Assembly (NCBI GenBank): GCA_965646445.1
Contig: CBFFZW010000002.1
Coordinates: 43,190-107,189, forward strand
Origin: UBA11524 sp965646445
GTDB taxonomy: Bacteria; Bacillota; Clostridia; Christensenellales; Aristaeellaceae
Length of the DNA: 64,000 nucleotides
Direction: 5' to 3'
Shown: in pieces, positions 51,097-59,336 of the stretch
How the letters are laid out: each line of letters starts with the position of its first letter
Numbering within the stretch: position 1 is the first letter of the stretch
Made by a program: the position numbers and the translations under genes
Notes under the pieces: generated by a model
What the model was told of the DNA's origin: nothing
Databases searched by the model: none
Seen by the model: only the letters and a program-made list of their open reading frames with translations

Positions 51097-52026
51097 TTGG
51101 ACATCTTGAAGCTATTGAATGCCATGCCCGGCGCCATCGCCCAGGGACTGATCTGGGGCATCATGGCCATCGGCGTGTACATCACCTACCGCATCCTGGA
51201 TGTGGCAGACCTGACCGTGGACGGCTCCATCGCCACGGGCGGCGCTGTGGCCGCCATGCTGATTCTCAGCGGCTGCAACGTCTATCTGGCGCTTGCGGCC
51301 GCCTTCCTGGTGGGGATGCTCACCGGGCTTGCCACAGGTCTGTTTCATACCGCCATGGGGATCCCCGCCATCCTTTCGGGCATACTGACCCAGCTGGCGC
51401 TGTACTCCGTCAACCTGCGCATCATGGACAGCAAGGCCAACACCGCCATCAGCGCCAACAAATATGACCTCCTTGTTTCCCTGCGCAACGCCCGCTCCCT
51501 TTCCCTGGACAACCCGATCCTGATCCTGGGCGTGTTCACGGTGGTGGTCATTCTGCTTTTGTACCTGTTCTTCGGCACCGAGTACGGCTCCGCCCTGCGC
51601 GCGACGGGCGCGAACGCCAACATGGCCCGGGCCCAGGGCATCAACACCAGCACCGGCAAGGTTGTCGGCCTGATGCTCTCCAACGGCATTGTGGCCCTTT
51701 CCGGCGCGCTGCTGGCCCAGTACCAGGGCTTTGCGGACGTCGGCATGGGCCGCGGCGCCATCGTCATCGGCCTGGCGGCCGTCATCATCGGCGAGGTCGT
51801 CTTCGGCAAGCTGTTCCGCAGCTTCGGCGGCAAGCTGATGGCCGTCTCCCTGGGCGCCATCATCTATTATATGGTGCTGCAAATCGTACTCTGGCTGGGC
51901 CTGAACACCAACGACCTGAAGATGCTCACCGCCCTGGTGGTGGCTCTGTTCCTGGCCGTCCCCTACTGGCAGGGCAAGTGGGCTACCCGCCGCGCCGGCA
52001 GCAAGGGAGGTGCGGACAATGCTTAA
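51097..52026 (+). CDS. ABC importer permease (TrpY type)
   Basis: A 309-residue membrane protein of the BPD_transp_2 family. LIWGIMAIGVYITYRILDVA and DLTVDGSIATGGAVAA, then LRATGANANMARAQGINTST (the cytoplasmic ATPase-contact loop), are typical of the TrpY/YckA-like permeases. It starts with TTG at 51097 after AAGGAGG. It overlaps the ATPase gene by 8 bp and so is coupled to it. Confidence 0.92.
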   Translation: MDILKLLNAMPGAIAQGLIWGIMAIGVYITYRILDVADLTVDGSIATGGAVAAMLILSGCNVYLALAAAFLVGMLTGLATGLFHTAMGIPAILSGILTQLALYSVNLRIMDSKANTAISANKYDLLVSLRNARSLSLDNPILILGVFTVVVILLLYLFFGTEYGSALRATGANANMARAQGINTSTGKVVGLMLSNGIVALSGALLAQYQGFADVGMGRGAIVIGLAAVIIGEVVFGKLFRSFGGKLMAVSLGAIIYYMVLQIVLWLGLNTNDLKMLTALVVALFLAVPYWQGKWATRRAGSKGGADNA

Positions 52027-52816
52027 AATTCATCACATTGCCAAGACCTTCAACCCCGGCACCATCACCGAGAAGGTCGCCCTGGTGGATGTCGAATTGC
52101 ACCTGGCCCCCGGCGATTTCGTCACGGTCATCGGCGGCAACGGCGCGGGCAAATCCACCACCCTCAACGCGGTGGCCGGCACCTTCCTGGTGGATAAGGG
52201 CTCCATCGAAATCGACGGCGTGGACGTCACCCGTCTGCCCGAGCACAAGCGCGCCAAGTACCTGGGCCGCGTGTTCCAGGATCCCATGACCGGCACGGCG
52301 GCTTCGATGTCCATTGAGGAAAACCTGGCCCTGGCCCTCCGGCGCGGCCAGCGGCGCAGTCCCCTGCGCTGGGGCATCACCAAAGCGGAAAAGGAGCGCT
52401 TCCGCGAGGCCCTCAGCACCCTCGAGCTGGGCCTGGAAGACCGCATGACCAGCAAGGTCGGGCTGCTTTCCGGCGGCCAGCGTCAGGCGCTGACCCTGCT
52501 GATGGCCACCCTGCAAAAGCCCCGCCTGCTTCTCCTGGACGAGCATACCGCCGCCCTGGATCCCAAGACTGCCGCCAAGGTGCTGGGCCTGACCCGCAAG
52601 CTGATCCGGGACAACCACCTGACCGCCATGATGGTCACCCACAACATGAAGGACGCCCTGCAATACGGCAACCGCACCATCATGATGCACGAGGGCAAGA
52701 TCATCCTGGACATCGGCGCCGACGCCAAGGAACGCCTGAAGGTGGACGATCTGCTGCAGATGTTCGAGCGGGCCAGCGGCTCTGGCCTGAACAATGACCG
52801 CATGCTTCTGGGGTAA
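52019..52816 (+). CDS. ABC importer ATPase (TrpZ type)
   Basis: A 265-residue ABC ATPase. Walker A is IGGNGAGKST, the Q-loop region GRVFQDPMTGTAASM, signature LLSGGQRQAL, Walker B PRLLLLDEHTAALDP, and the H-switch TAMMVTHNMKDAL. The Walker B sequence DEHTAAL rather than DEPTSGL is common in this subfamily. The ATG at 52019 follows AAGGGAGG. It completes the three-gene importer and is followed by a terminator. Confidence 0.94.
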   Translation: MLKIHHIAKTFNPGTITEKVALVDVELHLAPGDFVTVIGGNGAGKSTTLNAVAGTFLVDKGSIEIDGVDVTRLPEHKRAKYLGRVFQDPMTGTAASMSIEENLALALRRGQRRSPLRWGITKAEKERFREALSTLELGLEDRMTSKVGLLSGGQRQALTLLMATLQKPRLLLLDEHTAALDPKTAAKVLGLTRKLIRDNHLTAMMVTHNMKDALQYGNRTIMMHEGKIILDIGADAKERLKVDDLLQMFERASGSGLNNDRMLLG

Positions 52817-52821
52817 AACGA

Positions 52822-52847
52822 AACGGCAGTCAAAAGCTGCCGTTTTT
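52822..52847 (+). terminator. Terminator of the TrpXYZ-type operon
   Basis: AACGGCAG and CTGCCGTT with a 7-nt loop, then TTTT. Confidence 0.85.
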
Positions 52848-52858
52848 TCATGCTATCC

Positions 52859-52887
52859 TTGACAATTGCTCGCCAGCCATGTACGAT
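52859..52887 (+). promoter_or_regulatory. Sigma-A-type promoter of the GH43 gene
   Basis: TTGACA (52859-52864), 17-bp spacer, TACGAT (52882-52887), about 30 nt before the ATG at 52917. Confidence 0.65.
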
Positions 52888-52916
52888 GAAGCCATCAAAC
52901 CAAAGGAGTGTGGCCC

Positions 52917-54317
52917 ATGCCCGCGTTCAATCCCTTTTTGCCCAGCTGGGAGTATATTCCCGATGGTGAGCCCCGGCTGTTCGGCAACCGCGTTTATCTG
53001 TATGGCAGTCACGACCGCTTCGGCGGCCAGGCCTACTGCGAGGGCGACTATGTTGGCTGGTCCGCGCCGGTGGAGGATCTGTCCGACTGGCGCTGCGAGG
53101 GCACGATTTATCGCCGGGATCAGCATCCCGAGGCCGGCAAGGGGCAGCTGTTCGCGCCAGATGTGGTTCAGGGGCCCGATGGCCGCTATTACCTTTACTA
53201 TTCCATGAGCCAGGATCGCATCACCTCCGTGGCCGTGTGCGACAAACCTGCGGGCGCTTTCCGCTTCCTGGGGCATGTCCGCCATGCTGACGGAACACCC
53301 TACGGCCGCGCTCTCGGCGACACCCGCTGCTTTGACCCCGCCGTGCTGGTGGATGACGACGGGCACGTTTATCTGTATACAGGCTTCGCGACCAAAGGCA
53401 CGAACATGACCCTGGGCGACGCCGGATATGTGGTCGAGCTGGCCGCCGATATGCTGACTGTTGTCTCCGACCAGGTGATGACCATCCCCGGCATCCATCG
53501 CGCCGACGGCACCGGGTTTGAGGGCCACGCCTTCTTCGAGGCCAGTAGCATCCGCAGGATCGACAGCCGGTACAACCTGATTTACTCCTCCGTCCTCAGC
53601 CATGAGCTCTGCTATGCCCGGAGCGACCGTCCCATGGGGCCCTTCGCCTTCGGCGGCACCGTCATCAGCATCGCGGACATCGGCCTGAACGGCAATACCG
53701 AGCCCCTCAACGCCACCGGCAATACCCACGGCGGGCTGGTTCACATCGGCGGCCAATGGTATATCTTCTATCACCGACAGACCAACCTGCTCCCCTACTC
53801 CCGTCAGGCCTGCGCCGAGCCCGTTGCCATCAGCGCTGACGGCCATATCGCCCAGGTGGAAACCACCAGCTGCGGCCTCAACGGCGGGCCTTTGCCGGGC
53901 ACGGGCGCATATGAGGCGCGCATCGCCTGCAACCTGGCCTCCGCCCACGGCACCTATGACTATGGCCAGGCCCAGGCGCGGCCAGGCTATCCCTACTTCA
54001 CGCAGAGCGGCGGGGATCGTGAGGGAAACGGGGATCAGTACATTGCCAATCTGGAGGACGGCGGCTGGGCCTGCTGCAAGTACTTCGACTTCAGCTGGGA
54101 AAGCCGCGTCACCCTGACCCTGCGGGGCAATGGCGAGGGCGTCATGCTCCTTTCCCACGCCCAGAACGGCCAGCCCTGCGCGGAGGTGCCCGTCCACCCC
54201 AGCGCCGATTGGGCCGACGCTTCCGCGCCGCTGAGCGTTCAGCCTGGAAAGCAGGCCCTGTACTTCACTTACCATGGCACGGGGCAGGTGAATTTCAAGG
54301 CCTTTGCCATGGCGTAA
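52917..54317 (+). CDS. GH43 glycoside hydrolase with CBM6-like C-terminus
   Basis: A 466-residue protein, probably a xylosidase or arabinofuranosidase. The five-bladed propeller carries the three acidic residues: Asp in WEYIPDGEPRLF (base), Asp in CFDPAVLVDDDGHVYLYTGF, and Glu in GHAFFEASSIRRI (acid). Residues about 330-466 look like a CBM6-type sandwich (WACCKYFDFS; APLSVQPGKQALYFTYHG). No signal peptide, so it acts inside the cell. The ATG at 52917 follows AAAGGAG. Monocistronic, with its own promoter and terminator. Confidence 0.88.
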   Translation: MPAFNPFLPSWEYIPDGEPRLFGNRVYLYGSHDRFGGQAYCEGDYVGWSAPVEDLSDWRCEGTIYRRDQHPEAGKGQLFAPDVVQGPDGRYYLYYSMSQDRITSVAVCDKPAGAFRFLGHVRHADGTPYGRALGDTRCFDPAVLVDDDGHVYLYTGFATKGTNMTLGDAGYVVELAADMLTVVSDQVMTIPGIHRADGTGFEGHAFFEASSIRRIDSRYNLIYSSVLSHELCYARSDRPMGPFAFGGTVISIADIGLNGNTEPLNATGNTHGGLVHIGGQWYIFYHRQTNLLPYSRQACAEPVAISADGHIAQVETTSCGLNGGPLPGTGAYEARIACNLASAHGTYDYGQAQARPGYPYFTQSGGDREGNGDQYIANLEDGGWACCKYFDFSWESRVTLTLRGNGEGVMLLSHAQNGQPCAEVPVHPSADWADASAPLSVQPGKQALYFTYHGTGQVNFKAFAMA

Positions 54318-54330
54318 CCATATGAAAAAA

Positions 54331-54369
54331 GCCGCCGCTGTGAACAAAGCATTTTCACAGCGGCGGTTT
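54331..54369 (+). terminator. Bidirectional terminator between GH43 and capA-like genes
   Basis: GCCGCCGCTGTGAA and TTCACAGCGGCGG pair around an 8-9 nt loop, with TTT on the + strand and A residues before it. Confidence 0.8.
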
Positions 54370-54371
54370 GG

Positions 54372-55748
54372 TTATTTGGTTCGCAATACCAGCGGGCAAT
54401 TCTCGCCCAGGTACTTCTGCGTTGTGCCCAGAGCACGGCCCTTGGCCTCCGTCTGCTCCTCCCCCATGCCGAAGGGATTGGGCTGGTCGCTGGCGATGGC
54501 CCGGTAATAGTACTTGCCGTCCACGCGGTAGCGCCAGATGTAGGTGGGCGTGTAGGCGGCTTCATCGAAGGTGACGCGGCCGGCGCCGTCCACCGATATT
54601 TTCAGCTGCAGCAGCATCGCGGCAACCCCGGCGTTCTTGCGGCTCTCGTTGATGAGCGCGCCCAGGGAATACGCGCACAGCGTCCGGCTTACCGAACCGT
54701 CCGCCCGATGGCCTTCCAGCCAAACCGTGGGCTGAACCACCCGGGTGCCCGTGCCCATGATGACATCCGCCCCGGCGTCCGCGATTTTCTGCGCCAGCTC
54801 TGTCTGCGCCTTGGTGGGGGCGGACTTGCCCTCCGTGCCCCAGTTCATGGAAACCACCACCACCTGCGCGCCAGCCTGACGCACCCGGGTGATGTCGGCG
54901 GCGATGGCTTCCGGCTCCGCCAGGGGCAGCGCGTAGGCGGCGTCCGCCTTTTTCAGCGCTTTTTGCCCCTTGCTGGACAGCTTTTCCGTATAGTGCAGGA
55001 AGGCCACCCGCACCCGACCCAGGGTCAGCACCCGGGCCTCCCCGGCGTCCGCCTGGTCGCCATAGGCCCCCAGGGTCTTCATGCCCGCGCTTTGGGCCGC
55101 GCCGATGGTGGATGCCAGGCCGTCCAGCCCCTGATCCATGGCCTTGGGAAAGCCCAGGGCAACCATGTCCACCCCCGCGGAAGCCAGCATGGTCATGACC
55201 TCCGTAGGCACGATCAGGCTGGATACCTTCTTTTCCGGCATTACCAGATTTTCCAGGGAGAGCAGGGTCAGGTCGGACTGCATCTCCCCGCTGAGCAGGG
55301 ACAGCACCTCGGAATAATCGTACTTCCGGCTGTCACTGTAATAGCCGGACTGCCGCACCGCTTCGTCCACGCACACGCTGCCGCCCAGCGTCAGGGTGAA
55401 GCTGCCGCCCTGGACAGGCTCCGGCGTCGCCGTGGGGAGCGGCGCCGCGCCGGAGGCCGTAGGCGCTGTCAGGGCCGCGGCGGAAACCGGCGCCATGGTG
55501 GTCTGCGGCTGAGGCTGCGCCTGCGGCTGCCGGGTCGTCACGGCAATGGGAATATCGCTCAGGGACAGCTCGGGCAGACCGTCATGCAGGGCGAGGGCGT
55601 CCAGCACCCGGCCGGTGTCGATGGTCACCACCGCGTCCCCCATCAGGCGCGGAAGAATCCCGCCCAGGCCGACGGCCACCACCGCCGTCAGGACGAGCAT
55701 CACCACCGTTCCCAGGGATATTCCCCGACGCCTTCCCTTCCGGCTCAT
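54372..55748 (-). CDS. CapA-like membrane-anchored protein lacking metal ligands
   Basis: A 458-residue protein with a basic N-terminus, one membrane helix (VVMLVLTAVVAVGLGGIL) and an extracellular domain of the CapA/PgsA metallophosphatase-like family. The family pattern is clear, but the metal-ligand motifs differ: GD at the first strand is GGS, ANNH is LGFP, HWG is NWG (VVVSMNWGTE), GHHPH is GTGTR, and SLGN is SLGA. It is therefore probably not catalytic. The start at 55748 follows AAGGAGGAG. A 39-residue membrane protein gene lies 37 bp upstream and the CorC/HlyC-type gene beyond it, all on the same strand. Confidence 0.8.
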   Translation of the reverse strand: MSRKGRRRGISLGTVVMLVLTAVVAVGLGGILPRLMGDAVVTIDTGRVLDALALHDGLPELSLSDIPIAVTTRQPQAQPQPQTTMAPVSAAALTAPTASGAAPLPTATPEPVQGGSFTLTLGGSVCVDEAVRQSGYYSDSRKYDYSEVLSLLSGEMQSDLTLLSLENLVMPEKKVSSLIVPTEVMTMLASAGVDMVALGFPKAMDQGLDGLASTIGAAQSAGMKTLGAYGDQADAGEARVLTLGRVRVAFLHYTEKLSSKGQKALKKADAAYALPLAEPEAIAADITRVRQAGAQVVVVSMNWGTEGKSAPTKAQTELAQKIADAGADVIMGTGTRVVQPTVWLEGHRADGSVSRTLCAYSLGALINESRKNAGVAAMLLQLKISVDGAGRVTFDEAAYTPTYIWRYRVDGKYYYRAIASDQPNPFGMGEEQTEAKGRALGTTQKYLGENCPLVLRTK

Positions 55749-55785
55749 GACGCTCCTCCTTTCCCCATTCATCAGGGCTTTCTCA

Positions 55786-55905
55786 TCAGAAAATCTGGGA
55801 CAGTATGGCGGCCAGCAGCACCGACCCCACCATAACCCCGGCCAGGGCCAGGCACACCACCCGCGTCATCAGCTGACGGCGCTCCGCCTTGCTTTTCTTG
55901 CTCAT
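55786..55905 (-). CDS. 39-residue single-helix membrane protein
   Basis: A short gene between the CorC/HlyC-type and CapA-like genes. It starts at 55905 with AAGGAGGAG 8 nt upstream and ends with TGA at 55786. The product begins MSKKSKAERRQLMTRVV, followed by a hydrophobic helix (CLALAGVMVGSVLLAAILS) and QIF at the end. A basic N-terminus with one helix indicates a small inner-membrane protein, cytoplasmic N-terminus. It recalls DUF4044-type small proteins but is not clearly assigned. Spacing (18 bp after the upstream stop, 37 bp before the next start) supports one operon. Confidence 0.75.
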   Translation of the reverse strand: MSKKSKAERRQLMTRVVCLALAGVMVGSVLLAAILSQIF

Positions 55906-55923
55906 GCTGGTCTCCTCCTTGGT

Positions 55924-57189
55924 TTACGCCTCGGCCCCATCGGCCGTCTCAGTCTCTTTTTTCCAGATCCGCAGCTGCGTGACGCGGCGGCGATCCATCT
56001 GCGTCACCAGGCCGCGCACCTCGTCCGTGGCGAAGGCCGCGCCCACGAAGGGAATGCAGCCCAGCACCTCCGCCGCCCAGCCGCCGACGGTATCCGCCTC
56101 GTAAACGTCCTCCACGTTCAGGTTCTCCAGCAGCTCCGACAGCTGAAGGCTGCCGTCCACCAGCATGGAACCATCCTCCATGGTAATGACGTCGGCGGAT
56201 TCCACGTCGTCATGCTCGTCGTAGATTTCGCCCACCAGCTCCTCCAGCACGTCCTCCATGGTGACGATGCCCTCGGTGCCGCCGAATTCATCCACCACCA
56301 CGACCATATGGGTCTGGCTGTTCTGGAACAGCTTGAGCAGCTTTGATATTTTCAGGGTGGAAGGCGCCCAGACCGGCGGCTTCATCATGGCGGTGATGTC
56401 CTGACAGCCGTCGTGGACGCTGGCGTAGAAATCCTTCTCATGAAGGATGCCCACCACATGATCCATGTCCTCATGATACACCGGCACCCGAGAATAGCCC
56501 GATTCCCGGAAGAGATTCGCCGCGTCCTCCAGGCTGGCGGTATCCTCCAGGGCGGTGACATCCACCCGGGGCGTCAGGATGCTCAGCACATCCTGATCGT
56601 TGAATTCAATGGCGGAGCGAATCAATTCGCCCTCATGGGCGTCCATGTCGCCCTCGCTCTGGGCCTCGTCCACCATGGTCATCAGCTCTTCCTCGATGAA
56701 GCTCTCGCCTTCCTTGGGCTTGAAAACCTTCCCCAGCAGCTTGCGCCACTGGATGAAGACGTAGTTCACCGGCCCCAGCACCTTCACCAGCGCCTTCAGG
56801 GGAAGCGCCACGCCCATGGCCACGCTTTCCGGCGATTCCTTGGCCAGGGCCTTGGGGGACACCTCACCGAAAATCAGGATGATGACCGTCATCACCACCG
56901 TGGACACCGTGGCGCCCATGTTGCCCAGCCACATGGTGAACAGCACCGTGGCGATGGAGGTGCCGGCAATATTGACGATGTTGTTGCCCACCAGAATGGT
57001 CGTCAGCAGCTGGTCGTAGTTTTCCGCCAGCTCCAGGGCGATGAGGGCACGGCGCTGGCCGCCCTGACCCATGGTCTTCAGGCGTACTTTGTTGACGGCG
57101 GAATAAGCCGTCTCGGAAGAGGAGAAGAAGGCTGACAGCGCGACGCACAGGGCCAGCGCGGCCAGCATGATACCGGAGGTCGGACTCAT
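55924..57189 (-). CDS. CorC/HlyC-type CNNM-CBS membrane protein
   Basis: A 421-residue protein of the CNNM/hemolysin C family, linked to magnesium or divalent cation export. Residues about 1-180 form the DUF21 membrane domain (ALSAFFSSSETAYSAVNKVR); about 200-330 hold two CBS domains (TPRVDVTALEDTASLEDAAN; SQTHMVVVVDEFGGTEGIVT); the last 80 residues are the CorC_HlyC tail. The start at 57189 is the ATG in MSPTSGIMLAAL; an in-frame TTG 3 codons earlier is closer to AAAGGA, so 57198 is possible. A structured 170-nt leader precedes it. Confidence 0.9.
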   Translation of the reverse strand: MSPTSGIMLAALALCVALSAFFSSSETAYSAVNKVRLKTMGQGGQRRALIALELAENYDQLLTTILVGNNIVNIAGTSIATVLFTMWLGNMGATVSTVVMTVIILIFGEVSPKALAKESPESVAMGVALPLKALVKVLGPVNYVFIQWRKLLGKVFKPKEGESFIEEELMTMVDEAQSEGDMDAHEGELIRSAIEFNDQDVLSILTPRVDVTALEDTASLEDAANLFRESGYSRVPVYHEDMDHVVGILHEKDFYASVHDGCQDITAMMKPPVWAPSTLKISKLLKLFQNSQTHMVVVVDEFGGTEGIVTMEDVLEELVGEIYDEHDDVESADVITMEDGSMLVDGSLQLSELLENLNVEDVYEADTVGGWAAEVLGCIPFVGAAFATDEVRGLVTQMDRRRVTQLRIWKKETETADGAEA

Positions 57190-57361
57190 GGAAATCAAAC
57201 AATCCTTTCAGCAGCGGCCAAGGCATGAAGCCTCAGCGGTGTCCGCCAGAAAGCAGCCCTGGCGCAGGCCTCCGCGTCAGCAAGGCGCGGCGCCAGGAGC
57301 CTATGTCCCCACACAAGGGAGGTTGATCCACCAGTCGCCACTCCTTTCGCTTTACAGAATG
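57190..57361 (-). promoter_or_regulatory. Structured 5' leader of the CorC/HlyC-type operon
   Basis: About 170 nt between the promoter and the start codon. Minus strand CCTGGCGC and GCGCCAGG pair around an inner CGCG stem; GGAGTGGCG and AACCTCCC segments lie upstream. It looks folded, but I do not recognise a known magnesium, manganese or other riboswitch consensus. Confidence 0.4.
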
Positions 57362-57367
57362 GTTGAT

Positions 57368-57396
57368 ATTATAGCACAAACCACGGAAAAATGCAA
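57368..57396 (-). promoter_or_regulatory. Sigma-A-type promoter of the CorC/HlyC-type operon
   Basis: Minus strand TTGCAT (57391-57396), 17-bp spacer, TATAAT (57368-57373). Confidence 0.7.
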
Positions 57397-57397
57397 A

Positions 57398-58360
57398 TCA
57401 GCCGTCCGTCCTGTTCAGCACCGTGTCGATGATGAAGCGCGGCCGCGCCTTGCTCTCGCTGTAAATCTTGCCGACGTACTCACCGATGACCCCCAGGCTC
57501 AGCAGCTGAATGCCACCGATGAGCCAGATGGAGCCCATCAGGGATGTCCAGCCGGATACCGAGCTGCCCGTCAGGTGGGCCACCAGCGCCCACAGCAGCA
57601 TCAGCAGACTGACCACGAACACCACCGCCCCCAGCATCAGGATCAGCCGCATAGGCTTCACGCTGAAGGACGTGATGCCGTCGAAGGCGAAGGACAGCAT
57701 TTTTTTCAGCGGATACTTGCTCTCCCCCGCGAAGCGCTCGGCGCGGACGTACTCCACCGTCGTCCAGGGATAGCCGATCTGAGGCACGATGCCGCGCAGG
57801 AACAGATTGACCTCCTTGAACTGTGAAAGGCCCTCCACGGCCCGCTTGCTCATCAGGCGATAATCGGCATGGTTGAAGACGATATCGACCCCCAGCCCCT
57901 TCATCACCTTGTAGAAGCCCTCGGCGGTGAAGCGCTTGAAGAACGTATCGCTCTTGCGGGAGGAACGCACGCCGTACACCACGTCATAGCCGTTATGGTA
58001 CTGCTCCAGCATGGCGTCCATGGCGTTGATGTCGTCCTGAAGGTCGGCGTCCATGGAAATGATGACATCCGCGAAGCTCACCGCCGTCATCAGGCCCGCC
58101 AGCAGGGCGTTTTGATGGCCGCGGTTCCGCGAAAGATTGACACCCGAGAACAGCGCGTCCTCCCGGTGGAGCTCCTCAATGATGGGCCAGGTGCGATCCT
58201 TGGAGCCGTCGTTGACAAACATCACCCGGCTGTTCGGGGCAATCAGCCCGCGCTCCACCAGGCCGCTCATCTTCGCCTTCAGGCGCTTGGCCGTCTCCGG
58301 CAGCACCTCTTCCTCCTTGTAGCACGGAATCACCACATACAGTGTTTTCGCATCCTTCAT
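57398..58360 (-). CDS. GT2 polyprenyl-phosphate glycosyltransferase
   Basis: A 320-residue enzyme of the DPM1/GtrB-like glycosyltransferase family 2, which loads a sugar onto undecaprenyl phosphate. The nucleotide-sugar domain begins LYVVIPCYKEEEVLPETAKR; the metal motif is IISMDADLQDD, and SRNRGHQNALLAGL is typical. Two C-terminal membrane helices (LILMLGAVVFVVSLLMLLWAL and MGSIWLIGGIQLLSLGVIG) flank a short loop. The start at 58360 follows AAGGAGG. It serves wall or lipid glycosylation. Confidence 0.92.
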   Translation of the reverse strand: MKDAKTLYVVIPCYKEEEVLPETAKRLKAKMSGLVERGLIAPNSRVMFVNDGSKDRTWPIIEELHREDALFSGVNLSRNRGHQNALLAGLMTAVSFADVIISMDADLQDDINAMDAMLEQYHNGYDVVYGVRSSRKSDTFFKRFTAEGFYKVMKGLGVDIVFNHADYRLMSKRAVEGLSQFKEVNLFLRGIVPQIGYPWTTVEYVRAERFAGESKYPLKKMLSFAFDGITSFSVKPMRLILMLGAVVFVVSLLMLLWALVAHLTGSSVSGWTSLMGSIWLIGGIQLLSLGVIGEYVGKIYSESKARPRFIIDTVLNRTDG

Positions 58361-58456
58361 GGACTGTATTCCTCCTTGTATTGGCCGCCACACTATCCAA
58401 ACAACGCCGCAGGCCGACGGTTTCGTTCATGCAAAGGCTTATCAGGCCACGGAAAA

Positions 58457-58485
58457 ATGATAGCGTGAAGTCCGGGGCTTGTCAA
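58457..58485 (-). promoter_or_regulatory. Sigma-A-type promoter of the GT2 gene
   Basis: Minus strand TTGACA (58480-58485), 17-bp spacer, TATCAT (58457-58462). Confidence 0.7.
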
Positions 58486-58526
58486 GACGAAATCGCAAAC
58501 AATGCTTCTTGACGCTTCCATCCGGC

Positions 58527-58555
58527 TTGCGCTATGACCCTCGGTGTGCTATACT
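58527..58555 (+). promoter_or_regulatory. Sigma-A-type promoter of the SGNH esterase gene
   Basis: TTGCGC (58527-58532), 17-bp spacer, TATACT (58550-58555). Confidence 0.55.
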
Positions 58556-58594
58556 GGCGCCGCGCACCATCTGATACGAAAGGACATCAACATC

Positions 58595-59236
58595 ATGAGT
58601 CAGCTGATTCTTTTCCAGGGCGATTCCATCACCGATGTCAGCCGCAACCGGGAAAACGACGTTTTCTCCGGCCATGGCTACGCGACCTTCATCAAGGGGC
58701 GGCTGGGCTTTGAGGCCCCTGGACAGTACGAGTGCCTGAACCGCGGCATCAGCGGCAACCGCGTGGTTGACCTGTATGCCCGCATCAGGCTGGATCTGAT
58801 TAACCTCCGCCCCGACATCCTCAGCATCATGATTGGCGTCAACGACGTGTGGCACGAGATCACCCAGCATAACGGCGTGGAGGCGGAGCGGTTCGAGCGC
58901 GTGTACGACATGCTGCTGGCTGACGTTCAGGCCGCGCTGCCGGACGTCCGGCTGATGATCCTGGAGCCCTTCGTCCTCCCCGGCTTTGCCACCTGCAATA
59001 CCGAGGAAATCCCCGACCGCCTGGAGACCTTCCAGCGGGAGGTGCCCCTCCGTGCCGCAGCAGCCAAGCGCGTGGCGGAAAGGCACGGCGCCGTGTTCAT
59101 CCCCCTGCAGCAGCGGTTTGACGAGGTCAGCCGCGTCACCGGCCCTGCTCATTGGCTCCACGACGGCGTTCACCCCACCGCCGCCGGGCACGAGCTCATC
59201 ACCCGGGCCTGGCTGGAAGCGTTCCGGCAGCTCTGA
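58595..59236 (+). CDS. SGNH/GDSL hydrolase (acetyl-esterase type)
   Basis: A 213-residue cytoplasmic esterase with all SGNH blocks: GDSITD with the nucleophile serine, the Gly block RGISGNRVVDL, the Asn block MIGVNDVWHE, and DGVHPTAAGH with Asp and His. This canonical form is common among carbohydrate acetyl-esterases such as acetylxylan esterases, which suits the nearby GH43. The ATG at 58595 follows AAAGGA. Unlike the protein at 9031, no catalytic block is altered. Confidence 0.9.
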   Translation: MSQLILFQGDSITDVSRNRENDVFSGHGYATFIKGRLGFEAPGQYECLNRGISGNRVVDLYARIRLDLINLRPDILSIMIGVNDVWHEITQHNGVEAERFERVYDMLLADVQAALPDVRLMILEPFVLPGFATCNTEEIPDRLETFQREVPLRAAAAKRVAERHGAVFIPLQQRFDEVSRVTGPAHWLHDGVHPTAAGHELITRAWLEAFRQL

Positions 59237-59260
59237 TCGGCGTATACCCATCCATACAGC

Positions 59261-59301
59261 AAGGCCCGCGGCGGATCAACTTTTTCCGCCGCGGGCCTTT
59301 T
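59261..59301 (+). terminator. Bidirectional terminator
   Basis: AAGGCCCGCGGCGG and CCGCCGCGGGCCTT form a 14-bp stem with TTTT after it. Confidence 0.85.
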
Positions 59302-59336
59302 CATCATTCACGGGCCAATGTCAAAGGCCGATAACC

